A stretch of DNA of 64,000 nucleotides from Bacteriovoracaceae bacterium (GTDB lineage: Bacteria > Bdellovibrionota > Bacteriovoracia > Bacteriovoracales > Bacteriovoracaceae), in the NCBI GenBank assembly GCA_028101965.1, contig JAOHMI010000001.1, positions 62,001-126,000 on the forward strand, read 5' to 3'. Every line of letters starts with the position of its first letter. Position 1 is the first letter of the stretch. Shown in pieces: positions 53,757 to 63,291 of the stretch. The notes under the pieces were generated by a model. That model was not told the DNA's origin. It made no database searches and was given only the letters and a program-made list of their open reading frames with translations. Both the position numbers and the translations under genes were made by a program.

Positions 53757-55412
53757 TTAATTAATATCGTTTAGGTATATTTTGGTTATTGGCTTTATGC
53801 CTGTTCCAGAAAAATATAACTTTCTAGTGGTTATTCGCAATTCTTCTTTGAACTTCTCACTATTATCAGTGGGTGAAAAACGAGCTCTAACTGTTTTAAT
53901 TATGGTTTTGATTCTTTTGGGAGTGAAGTCATCTGGGATTACTAGGCCAATTGTATCAATATGATGAAAGTTAAAACTTCGGTCTAAAAATAGTAAGATT
54001 ATTCCATTTTGGGCAACTTTTCTTCTCTCTCTAAGGGTTTCTCTCGAGATTTCAACTTGTTTACCATGCACTAGAATGGGTTCCATCGGTTCTGTTTTTT
54101 CGACTATAATCTTATTTTTTTGATTAAAGCGTATAATGTCGAAGTTGGTGATGAAGTCAGCTTTAATTTTATGGTAATTTTTGTTGATGAAATTTTTGTG
54201 ACGGCTGAGGAAATAAGTTTCTCCATGAATTGGATAGTAGTAATTTGGCTGAAATTCTGAAAGCAGTAGTTTTATATCACCTTGAGATGCATGACCAGAG
54301 GCGTGGATGTTATAATCTCTGGAGTCTATAACTTCTGCTCCAAGTTTTGTGAATGTGTTATAAAGGTGGTAAATGTTTTTTTCATTTCCTGGAATCACCT
54401 TTGAACTAAAGACGACGAGATCATTTGGTTCGACCTTAACTTCTTTAACCATTTCATTGGACAGTCTTGTTAAAGCAGAGAAAAAATCCCCTTGGCACCC
54501 AGATACCAAGAAGACACAGTTGGTTGGGTCATATTCTCCTGCTGGATACTCATCAAAGCGATGAATAGTTTTATTGCTTACAATATTTCCAGTATCTTTT
54601 GCGACTTGTATATAATCTTCAAGTGACCTACCTAAAACGAATAAATTTTTTTTAAGTTTTTCGCATAGGTCGATAATATTTCCAATCCTCTCTACGTTAG
54701 AGGCAAATAGAGTAATAAAAATTTTTCTTTTTTCGATTAATATTTTTTTTAAATCTGGTAGAAGCTCGACTTCTTCAGCTGTTTTATTTGGGTTTAGTGC
54801 ATTAGTACTATCTAAAAAATAAAATGAAGGTATTTTCGGGCTAAATAACTTTTTTATTTTATCAAATTGAAAATTATCTTTTCCAATAGGGTTTTGATTA
54901 ACTTTAAAATCGGATATAAACAAAATATCAAAATAGTCTTTCCTGCTTTTGATGATTAAGCCAAAAGTGTCAGGAATTGAGTGGTTGACATAGATGGGAT
55001 GAATATCAACATCTTTAAAATTAATGACATCATCTTTTTTAAATATTTCAATTGGGAAATTGCTATTCTTTAGTTTCTTCTTTCTAATTAACTCAGCTGC
55101 AAATTTTGGAGCATATATTTTGTCAATTTTTAAGTTTGTTATTAAGTGAAATATGCCACCAATATGATCTTCATGCCCATGAGTAATTATAAGGTTAATA
55201 GGCTTAGAGGTTTTGATGTAATTATAATTTGGAATTAAATAATTGATATTTAGAAATCCATCATTTGGAAAAAGTATTCCATAATCAATGATAAAGAAAT
55301 CATCCTTAGTTTCAAATAAAGTACAATTAGACCCAATTTGATTTACGCCGCCAACAGGAGTTAATTGGAAATGACATCTTTGAAAATTATATTCCGAAAG
55401 GGCTTGGCTCAA
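53757..55412 (-). CDS. rnj: Ribonuclease J-type metallo-beta-lactamase/beta-CASP RNase
   Basis: LTPVGGVNQIGSN, LIITHGHEDHIGG, ASGHASQGDIKLLL, PIHGETYFLSRH. Confidence 0.92.
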   Translation of the reverse strand: MSQALSEYNFQRCHFQLTPVGGVNQIGSNCTLFETKDDFFIIDYGILFPNDGFLNINYLIPNYNYIKTSKPINLIITHGHEDHIGGIFHLITNLKIDKIYAPKFAAELIRKKKLKNSNFPIEIFKKDDVINFKDVDIHPIYVNHSIPDTFGLIIKSRKDYFDILFISDFKVNQNPIGKDNFQFDKIKKLFSPKIPSFYFLDSTNALNPNKTAEEVELLPDLKKILIEKRKIFITLFASNVERIGNIIDLCEKLKKNLFVLGRSLEDYIQVAKDTGNIVSNKTIHRFDEYPAGEYDPTNCVFLVSGCQGDFFSALTRLSNEMVKEVKVEPNDLVVFSSKVIPGNEKNIYHLYNTFTKLGAEVIDSRDYNIHASGHASQGDIKLLLSEFQPNYYYPIHGETYFLSRHKNFINKNYHKIKADFITNFDIIRFNQKNKIIVEKTEPMEPILVHGKQVEISRETLRERRKVAQNGIILLFLDRSFNFHHIDTIGLVIPDDFTPKRIKTIIKTVRARFSPTDNSEKFKEELRITTRKLYFSGTGIKPITKIYLNDIN

Positions 55413-56049
55413 TATTTTCTTCTTTTCTAATTGGTTCTGATTTCTCTTGTATGAAATTTCGAATTTTAGCTGCGATTACATCCGCTGCCATATCTGTTTC
55501 CTCTCCTACTATTAAATCAGAGTATTGTTGCTGAGGCTCAAGGAATTCTTTATACATAGGACGTACAGTAGCATAGTATTGGTTTACCACTGAGTCTAGT
55601 GATCGATTTCTATCATTAAGGTCTCGTGAAAGTCTACGGGCAAAGCGAATATCAGCTTCGACATTTAGAAAAATTTTTAAGTCTAGCATCTCTCTAATCA
55701 TAGAATTGTAAAGTGTAAAAATACCTTCAAATAAGATCACATCCCCGGAGACGATCTCTGTGGTTGAATTAAGTCTTTTCGAACTTTTGAAATCATAGTT
55801 TGGACACTCTATTGAATGTCCCTCTCTAAGAGAGTAGAGATGATTCAAAAGCAGCTCCCAGTCAAAAGCCTCGGGGTGGTCAAAATTTAGTTTGGTTCCA
55901 CAAGGAGAAAGATTGGTCGGAATCTCATTTAGGTAATACGAATCTTGATGAATAATATGAATATTATTTTCGTTTGATCGTTGAATAATTTTTTGAGCGA
56001 AGGTGGTCTTTCCAGAGCCAGACCCTCCTGCTATTCCGATTAGATACAA
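55387..56049 (-). CDS. udk: Uridine kinase
   Basis: IGIAGGSGSGKTTFAQKI; YDFKSSKR; VILFEGIFTLY. Confidence 0.93.
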   Translation of the reverse strand: MYLIGIAGGSGSGKTTFAQKIIQRSNENNIHIIHQDSYYLNEIPTNLSPCGTKLNFDHPEAFDWELLLNHLYSLREGHSIECPNYDFKSSKRLNSTTEIVSGDVILFEGIFTLYNSMIREMLDLKIFLNVEADIRFARRLSRDLNDRNRSLDSVVNQYYATVRPMYKEFLEPQQQYSDLIVGEETDMAADVIAAKIRNFIQEKSEPIRKEENIEPSPFGI

Positions 56050-56148
56050 ATTGATTCTCCTGTCTCGAAAATAACATAATTGCAGTAAGAAAGGTAGCCA
56101 AAGTGTATAATATTTACTTGGTTTTACGATTCGATCTGTCTCGTTTGA

Positions 56149-56176
56149 TTGACTCGTTTCTGAGAAATAATATGAT
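56149..56176 (+). promoter_or_regulatory. Candidate promoter for prmA-rsmE
   Basis: TTGACT (56149-56154), 16-nt spacer, TATGAT (56171-56176). Confidence 0.4.
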
Positions 56177-56208
56177 ATATCTATTATAAATATTTAAAAA
56201 AAGAACAA

Positions 56209-57213
56209 ATGATGGACAATTCAAGTTATAGCTTTCATGTCAAAAAACTTCCAAAAATAATCGTTGATGACTTGACCTTAGAGAAACTAAATAAACTTAA
56301 CTGTATTGGCGTCAAGGAATTAGATATAGAAGAAGATGTCGTAGATGAAATCTTAGGTGATAAAAGTTATTGCGGTGGAGAAATAAGTGATGAGATTCTT
56401 AATTTAGTTGATGCTTATATCGAATCAAACTTAGAGTATGAGTTTTTTCTCAAAGAAAAAGTAGAGGATGAAGTAACATTTATCAATAATTTGTTTTCGG
56501 GGTATGAACATCTATTAAAGGATTTTAGAGAAGCTGGCTCGATTTCTCTTTGTGAATTAGAAGATAATGATTGGAATGAAGAGTGGAAAAAAAATTATCA
56601 TCCCTTATCAGTAACGGAACACTTATCAGTTATTCCTTCTTTTTATAAAGGAAGCGTTGAAGATGATAATCTAAAGAAGAGAAAGATATATATTAATCCA
56701 GGTCTTGGCTTCGGAACGGGTACACATCCTACCACAAATTTATGTTTAGAATATATCGACAATACATTTTCACTTATTGAAGGGATGAGAATAATTGATT
56801 ATGGATGTGGTTCAGGAATTTTAGGTTTATATTTTCTTAAATACGCAAAAGACGTACAAGTAGATCTATTCGATATTGATAAAGATGCTTTAGAGAATGC
56901 AAGAGACAACTTATCTTTAAATGAATTAAATTCAACAAATGTTTTTGATATTTATTTTGAAGTAAACAAGTTTCTTAATAACAAGTACGATTTAATTTTA
57001 GCTAATATTCTTTTACCAGTATTAAAAGATGAGCTATCTACTTTTATGCAAATACTAAAACCTAATGGAGTTATCGTTCTTTCGGGAATTTTGGAAGAGC
57101 AAGTTGAAGAATTACTTTCTTTCTACCAAGAATTTATTGAAAAGAAAAAATTTAAAATACATCGAAGTTCAAAAGAGGGTTGGGTTTGTCTTGTCTTAGG
57201 AAATGAACTTTGA
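56209..57213 (+). CDS. prmA: Ribosomal protein L11 methyltransferase
   Basis: PGLGFGTGTHPTTNLCLEYID; IIDYGCGSGILGLYFLK; LILANILLPVL. Confidence 0.95.
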   Translation: MMDNSSYSFHVKKLPKIIVDDLTLEKLNKLNCIGVKELDIEEDVVDEILGDKSYCGGEISDEILNLVDAYIESNLEYEFFLKEKVEDEVTFINNLFSGYEHLLKDFREAGSISLCELEDNDWNEEWKKNYHPLSVTEHLSVIPSFYKGSVEDDNLKKRKIYINPGLGFGTGTHPTTNLCLEYIDNTFSLIEGMRIIDYGCGSGILGLYFLKYAKDVQVDLFDIDKDALENARDNLSLNELNSTNVFDIYFEVNKFLNNKYDLILANILLPVLKDELSTFMQILKPNGVIVLSGILEEQVEELLSFYQEFIEKKKFKIHRSSKEGWVCLVLGNEL

Positions 57214-57920
57214 GATCCCTCTATATTCCTGAATTAAGTACACTTAATTTAAATGATAATTTTGAAATTAGAGATTTAGATTTTCATCATCTTGCCAGAG
57301 TTGCTCGTGTGAAAACAGGAGATCAGATTAAAATAATCTTAGGGCAAGGTCGTAGCTTTCTAGCGCAAATTGAAAAAATTTCTAAAAAAGAAATCTGTTG
57401 TCAAAAAATTGGATTAATTACTATTGAGGAAAGACTCCACCACATATCTCTAGCCGTTGGAATTAATCGTCCAGATACATTTAAATCATTGATTCAAATG
57501 TCATGTGAGTTAGGAATACAAAATATTTATGTTGTCCATACTGATCATAGCTCGAATAAATTAATTTCCATGTCAAAAATTGAGAATCTTCTCAAGATGG
57601 GAGTCGAGCAGTCAAATGCTGTTTTTGTGCCCCAACTTCATATTTTAGAAAATATTGAAAAGTTAATAGAAATTTCGTCGTCAATGGTTTGCTTCATTAA
57701 TGGTTTATCGAGCGACACTGAATCACAACTTAATGATATTAAAAATGATGGTCATATTATTATGTTAGTTGGGCCTGAAGGTGGTTTCTCTGAAAAAGAA
57801 AAAAGTATTTTATGGGAAAGCGGCTCTGTGCGTAAAGTATCCCTCAAAACTCCGATTATGAGAACAGAAACAGCAGTTGCCACATGTTTTGGCTTTTTAT
57901 TACAATTAAATAAGGATTGA
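57210..57920 (+). CDS. rsmE: 16S rRNA m3U1498 methyltransferase
   Basis: LVGPEGGFSEKEKSIL; LKTPIMRTETAVAT; 4-nt overlap with prmA, TTG start. Confidence 0.93.
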   Translation: MRSLYIPELSTLNLNDNFEIRDLDFHHLARVARVKTGDQIKIILGQGRSFLAQIEKISKKEICCQKIGLITIEERLHHISLAVGINRPDTFKSLIQMSCELGIQNIYVVHTDHSSNKLISMSKIENLLKMGVEQSNAVFVPQLHILENIEKLIEISSSMVCFINGLSSDTESQLNDIKNDGHIIMLVGPEGGFSEKEKSILWESGSVRKVSLKTPIMRTETAVATCFGFLLQLNKD

Positions 57921-57938
57921 ATAATTATAGTCAATTTT

Positions 57939-57967
57939 ACTGAGTTTTCCTTTATGGATAACTCAGT
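57939..57967. terminator. Hairpin downstream of rsmE, possible weak terminator
   Basis: ACTGAGTT (57939-57946) / AACTCAGT (57960-57967), 13-nt loop; no strong T tract. Confidence 0.3.
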
Positions 57968-58044
57968 CATCAGCTTGTATGCTTAGTCTAAGAATTCTGT
58001 ACTTTTGAGTTTTTAAAAGGCTAAAGTATACTTAGGAGTGAGCT

Positions 58045-58854
58045 ATGGATCAAGAAACACCAGATTATAAAGAAGAATTGGAAAATTTATCTGAGGAAGG
58101 TCTTGATGATTTTGAATCAATGTTAAAGCCATTAAGTAAGGGTTTGGGGTTTCATCACGCAGAGAAAACTTCTAATTTTAAAAAAGATGCCTCCGCAACA
58201 GTTTCTTTATCGCAGAAAGGAAAGATGCTAAAGCGAGATTTTGAGGAAGCTAGAAAAGAACAACCTGAGATTAAAACTTCAAATTTAAAGAACAATGAAA
58301 AGGAAAGCTTAAACATGGGTGAACTTTCTCCATTTTATCATAAAAAGAAAAATGAGAGTTCTATCAATAGAGTAGAGAATAAACTTAAGCCTAAATCTGA
58401 AAAAAGATTTATAGAAGATGAAGTTAAACAAGACATTAAGCAAGAAGTTATTGGGCAAGAAGCAAATATATTTTTAAGGTTTGTTGCTTATATTATTGAT
58501 TTGGTAGCGATTGCTTTTTTAGTCGGTTCATCGATCGCTCTAATAACTCTTTCTGCTCAAATCCCATTTAGTGAAATTAGATTATTTTTAGGGCGAGAAT
58601 TTGCTATATCTTTTGCCCCCATATTTTTTCTATTTTATATTTTCTACTTTATGTTGTTAGAAAAAACGTCTTTTTCTACTTTAGGGAAGCGTGTATTTAG
58701 TTTACAGGTCGTAGGTGAGAAAAATACGATACTAACACTTGGAACAACTTTTTTAAGATGCTTCATTTCTTTATCATCAATTATTACTTTAGGCTTACCG
58801 GTTTTTCTGAGCTGGCAAGATAAATTAACTTCTACTAGAGTTATAAAAAAATGA
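58045..58854 (+). CDS. RDD-family membrane protein with long hydrophilic N-terminus
   Basis: FLRFVAYIIDLVAIAFLVG (RDD-like helix), LEKTSFSTLGKRVFSLQVV. Confidence 0.8.
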   Translation: MDQETPDYKEELENLSEEGLDDFESMLKPLSKGLGFHHAEKTSNFKKDASATVSLSQKGKMLKRDFEEARKEQPEIKTSNLKNNEKESLNMGELSPFYHKKKNESSINRVENKLKPKSEKRFIEDEVKQDIKQEVIGQEANIFLRFVAYIIDLVAIAFLVGSSIALITLSAQIPFSEIRLFLGREFAISFAPIFFLFYIFYFMLLEKTSFSTLGKRVFSLQVVGEKNTILTLGTTFLRCFISLSSIITLGLPVFLSWQDKLTSTRVIKK

Positions 58855-59300
58855 GAGACAATATTTCTGAAATTTCAAAATTAAAACTAGAAGATAAAAA
58901 AATTGTTTTTACTAATGGATGTTTTGATATTCTCCATCGGGGGCATGTATCTTATTTAAATGAAGCTAAGAGGCTAGGTGATATTCTTGTTGTTGGTTTA
59001 AATAGTGATAGTTCTGTTAAGCGACTGAAGGGTGAATCTAGACCGATTAATCAAGAGAATGATCGAATGTTTGTCTTGGAAAATCTAAAATCAGTAGATT
59101 ATGTGGTGCTATTTCAAGAAGATACACCATTAGAAATAATTAAGACCATTAAGCCTAATATATTGGTTAAAGGTGGTGATTGGCCTATCGAGAAGATTGT
59201 TGGCCATGAAATTGTTATGCAAAATGGAGGCAAAGTTCTATCTCTCAACTTTGTAGACGGCTATTCAACGACAAAAATTATCGAAAAATCACAGAATTAA
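58851..59300 (+). CDS. rfaE2: ADP-heptose synthase-type cytidylyltransferase domain, stand-alone
   Basis: KIVFTNGCFDILHRGHVSYLNEAKRLGDILVVGLNSDSSVKRLKG; VKGGDW; GYSTTKIIEK. Confidence 0.88.
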   Translation: MRDNISEISKLKLEDKKIVFTNGCFDILHRGHVSYLNEAKRLGDILVVGLNSDSSVKRLKGESRPINQENDRMFVLENLKSVDYVVLFQEDTPLEIIKTIKPNILVKGGDWPIEKIVGHEIVMQNGGKVLSLNFVDGYSTTKIIEKSQN

Positions 59301-59441
59301 ACCCACTCAAGTTCTTAAAATTATAACTTTTTACTCTTTTTTTATTTAATTCCAGATCAATAAGCTCAAGTTTTCCTGGGAGGTTACGATACCAGAGTAC
59401 CCGATATTTTTTGTCGGATAACATCCATAAGGAGAAAGCAA

Positions 59442-60278
59442 ATGGGCTTAAGAATTAGATCAAACGTAGCTTCTCTTGCGGTTCAAAGAAACTTGCGAGG
59501 GGCAGATGAGGCTCAACAGCATGAATTTGCCAAATTATCATCTGGAAAGAGGATTATTAAATCGGCAGATGACGCTGCTGGTCTTGGTATTGCCAAGAAG
59601 ATGGAAGCAGAAGTTCGCGGTTTAAAGATGGCGCAACGAAATGCAAACAATGGTATTGCCATGATTCAAGTGGCAGAAGGTGGATTACAGGAGTCGTCAA
59701 ATATTTTGACCAGGCTTCGAGAATTATCCATTCAATCATCTTCAGATACCGTCGGACAAAGAGAAAAAGGTTATTTGGATTTAGAATTCCAACAGTTAAC
59801 ACAAGAACTGGACCGTATTTCTAAATCAACAACATTTTCCGGCCAGGCCATGTTAACTGGTGAGAATGAAAATGGTGTAATGGAGATTCAAGTTGGTGCA
59901 AGTGCAGGTGATATGAACCGAATATCATTTGACACTAGTTCAACAAATGCCACCTTAGAAGGTCTAGGACTAGAGGGAACAAATATTCTGGATAAAGAAT
60001 CATCTCTTGAAAACTTGGCCATAGTGGACGAGGCAATCGACCGAGTCGCTGGTTTTCGAGCGAACTTTGGTGCGATTCAAGCAAGATTACAAACAGCTGT
60101 TAATAACTTAGATGTTCAAGCTCTCAATCAAGAGAATGCTCGATCAGTTATTGAAGATGTCGATATTGCTGAATCAACTTCACGAGTAGCATCACAAGGT
60201 ATTATTAAGCAAGCCGGTATTCAAACATTGAGTCAGGCTAACAATATACCAAGAAGTGCTCTCCAGTTGATCGGGTAG
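59442..60278 (+). CDS. Flagellin
   Basis: MGLRIRSNVASLAVQRNLR...LSSGKRIIKSADDAAGLGIAKKM...; C-terminal NARSVIEDVDIAESTSRVASQGIIKQAGIQTLSQAN. Confidence 0.97.
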   Translation: MGLRIRSNVASLAVQRNLRGADEAQQHEFAKLSSGKRIIKSADDAAGLGIAKKMEAEVRGLKMAQRNANNGIAMIQVAEGGLQESSNILTRLRELSIQSSSDTVGQREKGYLDLEFQQLTQELDRISKSTTFSGQAMLTGENENGVMEIQVGASAGDMNRISFDTSSTNATLEGLGLEGTNILDKESSLENLAIVDEAIDRVAGFRANFGAIQARLQTAVNNLDVQALNQENARSVIEDVDIAESTSRVASQGIIKQAGIQTLSQANNIPRSALQLIG

Positions 60279-60350
60279 TATCTGGTATAACGAGAAATGA
60301 TAAACAAGTAGAAAGTAAATAGCTTACTGCTTTAATTTTTAACTTTAGCA

Positions 60351-60441
60351 AATGGGGTAACCCATTCATTTTAAGCCCAGCCTCTTCTTTTTGTGTATAG
60401 ACAAACGAAGAGTCTCAAAGGGAAGAGGCATTTTGGGCTTA
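60351..60441 (+). other. Structured intergenic RNA candidate between flagellin and PilZ-like gene
   Basis: AATGGG-GTAA-CCCATT hairpin (60351-60366), then TAAGCCCA.GCCTCTTC (60372-60387) pairing GAAGAGGC-attt-TGGGCTTA (60422-60441). Confidence 0.5.
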
Positions 60442-60463
60442 ATTAAAAGAAGAGTGAAACGTA

Positions 60464-61204
60464 ATGGATCAAGCAGGTAACAAACTGATTCCAAATTCAG
60501 AGCAATGGGTGATATTTAATATCATCAATTCAGCCAAACTGAACGGAAGAGTTTTTATTGCATGGAAATTTATCGGTAAGGTTAAACTTACCGTTGAAAT
60601 CGAAGTGCTATCGATCCGAAAATTTCGTGACGAATTTAAAATTAAAGCTGTAGGAGCGAATAAGAAAAATCTCAAAGAGATTTTCTCTGGAGCAGAGGCA
60701 GTCAATATTTATGGGCCAGATGATTTAGTCTTATTTCAGTCGAAAATAAAGTTTTCAGATACTGATGGTGGCTATTATTTATCTTTTCCAAAAATGATTG
60801 CTCAAGTTGAGAGAAGAAAGTTCCTGCGATTGTTTATTCATGATAATCTTCAATGTTATGTAAACTTCCTAAAGAAAGGCCATGGAGTTAGGAGGGGTAT
60901 TCAAAGCTTTGAGAAAAAATGCTTTGATGTCTCAGCTGGAGGTGCTTCTTTTGTTGTTTCTAAAATCGAGTCACGATTTTTTGCAGTCGGGGACGACTTG
61001 TATGGTATGGAGCTGATTATTGATGATCAATCATTTCTGATAAATGGTAAAATTGTTAATATTATTGAACTCAAGCCAAATGAACGCAATCAGCTAGCTT
61101 ATCGAGGCTGGAAAATCTGTGTGAAATATACAGAAATAGAGAGAAGGGCGATGAAGGTTATTAACGAGTATGTTTTTAGGCATTCAGATATTCAAGCCGC
61201 TTAG
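60464..61204 (+). CDS. PilZ-domain-like (YcgR-like) protein
   Basis: VERRKFLRLFIHDNL (RxxxR) and FDVSAGGASFVV ((D/N)xSxxG). Confidence 0.75.
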   Translation: MDQAGNKLIPNSEQWVIFNIINSAKLNGRVFIAWKFIGKVKLTVEIEVLSIRKFRDEFKIKAVGANKKNLKEIFSGAEAVNIYGPDDLVLFQSKIKFSDTDGGYYLSFPKMIAQVERRKFLRLFIHDNLQCYVNFLKKGHGVRRGIQSFEKKCFDVSAGGASFVVSKIESRFFAVGDDLYGMELIIDDQSFLINGKIVNIIELKPNERNQLAYRGWKICVKYTEIERRAMKVINEYVFRHSDIQAA

Positions 61205-61270
61205 ATTTAGGTAGTATATAAAATAAGAGATGATTGTGACAATACCAATTGCAGATTGTATTATGTGCTT

Positions 61271-62008
61271 ATGAAAACAGCTGTGATTTCCGATGTGCAC
61301 ATAAAAGACAACTCTTGCGAAAGAAATGATTTCTTTAAATCATTTTTGACTAAATGTATTGAGTTTGAAGTAAAGAATATAATTTTGTTGGGTGATATTC
61401 TTGATGTTTATCACGGAAATTATTCTCAATTTAATGATTTTTATAGTAACTACTTTAAGGCTCTTGAAAAATTTTCTCTAAACAATCCAAATATAACTAT
61501 ATATCTTGTGGATGGTAATCACGATATTCACTACTCTAAGAGTACAGTTTTAAGTGATAAAATTATTTCGAAGGGTATGGGGTTTGATTTAGAGCTGTTT
61601 GGAAAAAAAATAAATTTTTATCACGGTGATTATCTTGATTATCAAAACTCTTTTTATCGCCGATATCGAAAATTTATTAATAGTTCATTCTTTAAAAATG
61701 TTTTTCCTAGAGTTGTCCCATTTGGTTTCGTACAAAAGACGGCACAAAAAGCTTCTACTTCATCTAAAGACTCCAGCAAAAAATATTTTGACCGACAAAA
61801 ATATAAAGAAAAATATCGAAAGGCAGCTGAGACACTTTGTTACAACATGGTTACTGATTACTTAGTGACAGGTCATACTCATATTAAAGATAATTATGAA
61901 TTTGAAATTGATGGGAAACCGCAGATTTACATTAATAATGGTGATTCTTTTTATGAGAAAACTTTTTTAAGCATTAGTGATGAAGGAATAAAATTCGTTC
62001 AAATTTAA
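61271..62008 (+). CDS. Metallophosphoesterase, LpxH-like
   Basis: AVISDVHIKD, LLGDILDVYHGNYS, VDGNHDIHY, FYHGDYLDYQN, VTGHTHI; ATG at 61271. Confidence 0.85.
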   Translation: MKTAVISDVHIKDNSCERNDFFKSFLTKCIEFEVKNIILLGDILDVYHGNYSQFNDFYSNYFKALEKFSLNNPNITIYLVDGNHDIHYSKSTVLSDKIISKGMGFDLELFGKKINFYHGDYLDYQNSFYRRYRKFINSSFFKNVFPRVVPFGFVQKTAQKASTSSKDSSKKYFDRQKYKEKYRKAAETLCYNMVTDYLVTGHTHIKDNYEFEIDGKPQIYINNGDSFYEKTFLSISDEGIKFVQI

Positions 62009-62030
62009 GTAATCAATATATGTTCTAACT

Positions 62031-62927
62031 TTATTTTCCATAATTCATTTTATCTTTCAAAGTTTTAAAATAAGATTTTTCAGGGTTTAAGATTAAGCTA
62101 GAAGATTTATTTCGATATTTCTTGATCGTAAGTTTCTGAGAGTAATCGAAACCAAACTGCTCTTGTCCATCAAGAGTCACACTGGCTTTTTCATCTTTTC
62201 CATCCAATTTTATTTCGATAGTGCTATTGTCTGGGATAACGATAGGTCGTATTCCAATAATGTGAGGGCAGATGGGAGTGATAATAATTGCATTAACATT
62301 GTGATGAACAATAGGGCCACCTGCAGATAAACTATAGGCAGTTGAACCAATGGTCGATGATATAATTAGTCCATCTGAAGCAAGACTATAAATCTTTTCT
62401 TTATCGCATGTAACAGTTAGCCTAAGTAGTCTCGAAATGTTGCTTTTGTGAACAACAGCATCATTGAAAAATGGTTTTGAATAAAGTTTATTTTGATTAT
62501 TTTGAGTGTTTTCAATTTTAAATAATGATCTTTTTTGAAGCTGAAAACTTCCTTTAAGGATGTCTTCCATGTGGTCAAAATATTCATGCATGCTAAATTC
62601 GGTAATAAAGCCTAAGTTTCCTAGGTTGATCCCCATTATTGGGTTGGATTGATGGGAATTCCTGCAAGCACTTAAGAGAGTACCATCTCCCCCAAGGGAA
62701 ATAATCATGTCTACATTTTTATGATAGTTTATACTATCCGTTATTAGAATATTCTTTTTATTACTTATGATTTTATTTACCATCTCTTGATGTTGGTACT
62801 TGAAGACTAATTTTACATTTCTTTTTATTAGCCATTGAAATAAATTAGTGATCTGATTGATATTATCATCAGATAAAGTAGGGCGCAGGTGAAAGCCAAT
62901 AGATTTTATTTTTTGTGTCTTAGTCAT
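62031..62927 (-). CDS. nadK: NAD kinase
   Basis: ISLGGDGTLLSACR; GINLGNLGFITEF; STIGSTAYSLSAGGPIVH. Confidence 0.94.
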   Translation of the reverse strand: MTKTQKIKSIGFHLRPTLSDDNINQITNLFQWLIKRNVKLVFKYQHQEMVNKIISNKKNILITDSINYHKNVDMIISLGGDGTLLSACRNSHQSNPIMGINLGNLGFITEFSMHEYFDHMEDILKGSFQLQKRSLFKIENTQNNQNKLYSKPFFNDAVVHKSNISRLLRLTVTCDKEKIYSLASDGLIISSTIGSTAYSLSAGGPIVHHNVNAIIITPICPHIIGIRPIVIPDNSTIEIKLDGKDEKASVTLDGQEQFGFDYSQKLTIKKYRNKSSSLILNPEKSYFKTLKDKMNYGK

Positions 62928-63291
62928 TCGTTACAACCCGTTCTAAAAAGCTATTCATATCTTTAATTGGTTTATTGTAAATATCTATCCCATACTGGCT
63001 TGCTTTTTGTAATACTTTATCGGAAACATAAGCGGTTATAAAGACAAATTTACTTTTAATTTTTTCAAGATCGTACTTAATCTTAATGGATTCTATCACC
63101 TCAAAGCCAGTGATATCACTCAGCATTATATCACAAATTACAGAGTCAAAGTTTTGGGATAATAGGATCTCAATTGCCTCTTTCCCGTTATCCACCAGAA
63201 CAACTTCTGCGGAATATTTTATTTCTAAAAGTTTTTTGAGACTTCTTCTAATAAGGGGTTCATCTTCAATGATGAGTATTTTCTTTTTCAT
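62920..63291 (-). CDS. Single-domain response regulator
   Basis: KILIIEDEPLIRRSLKKLL; VICDIMLSDITGFEVI; FITAYVSD; NKPI. Confidence 0.92.
   Translation of the reverse strand: MKKKILIIEDEPLIRRSLKKLLEIKYSAEVVLVDNGKEAIEILLSQNFDSVICDIMLSDITGFEVIESIKIKYDLEKIKSKFVFITAYVSDKVLQKASQYGIDIYNKPIKDMNSFLERVVTND

Noticed and set aside
59384-59416. Possible sigma28-like element (CCCGATAT / GTCGGATAA) before flagellin
   Set aside because: No convincing -35 TAAA at the right spacing; too weak to call
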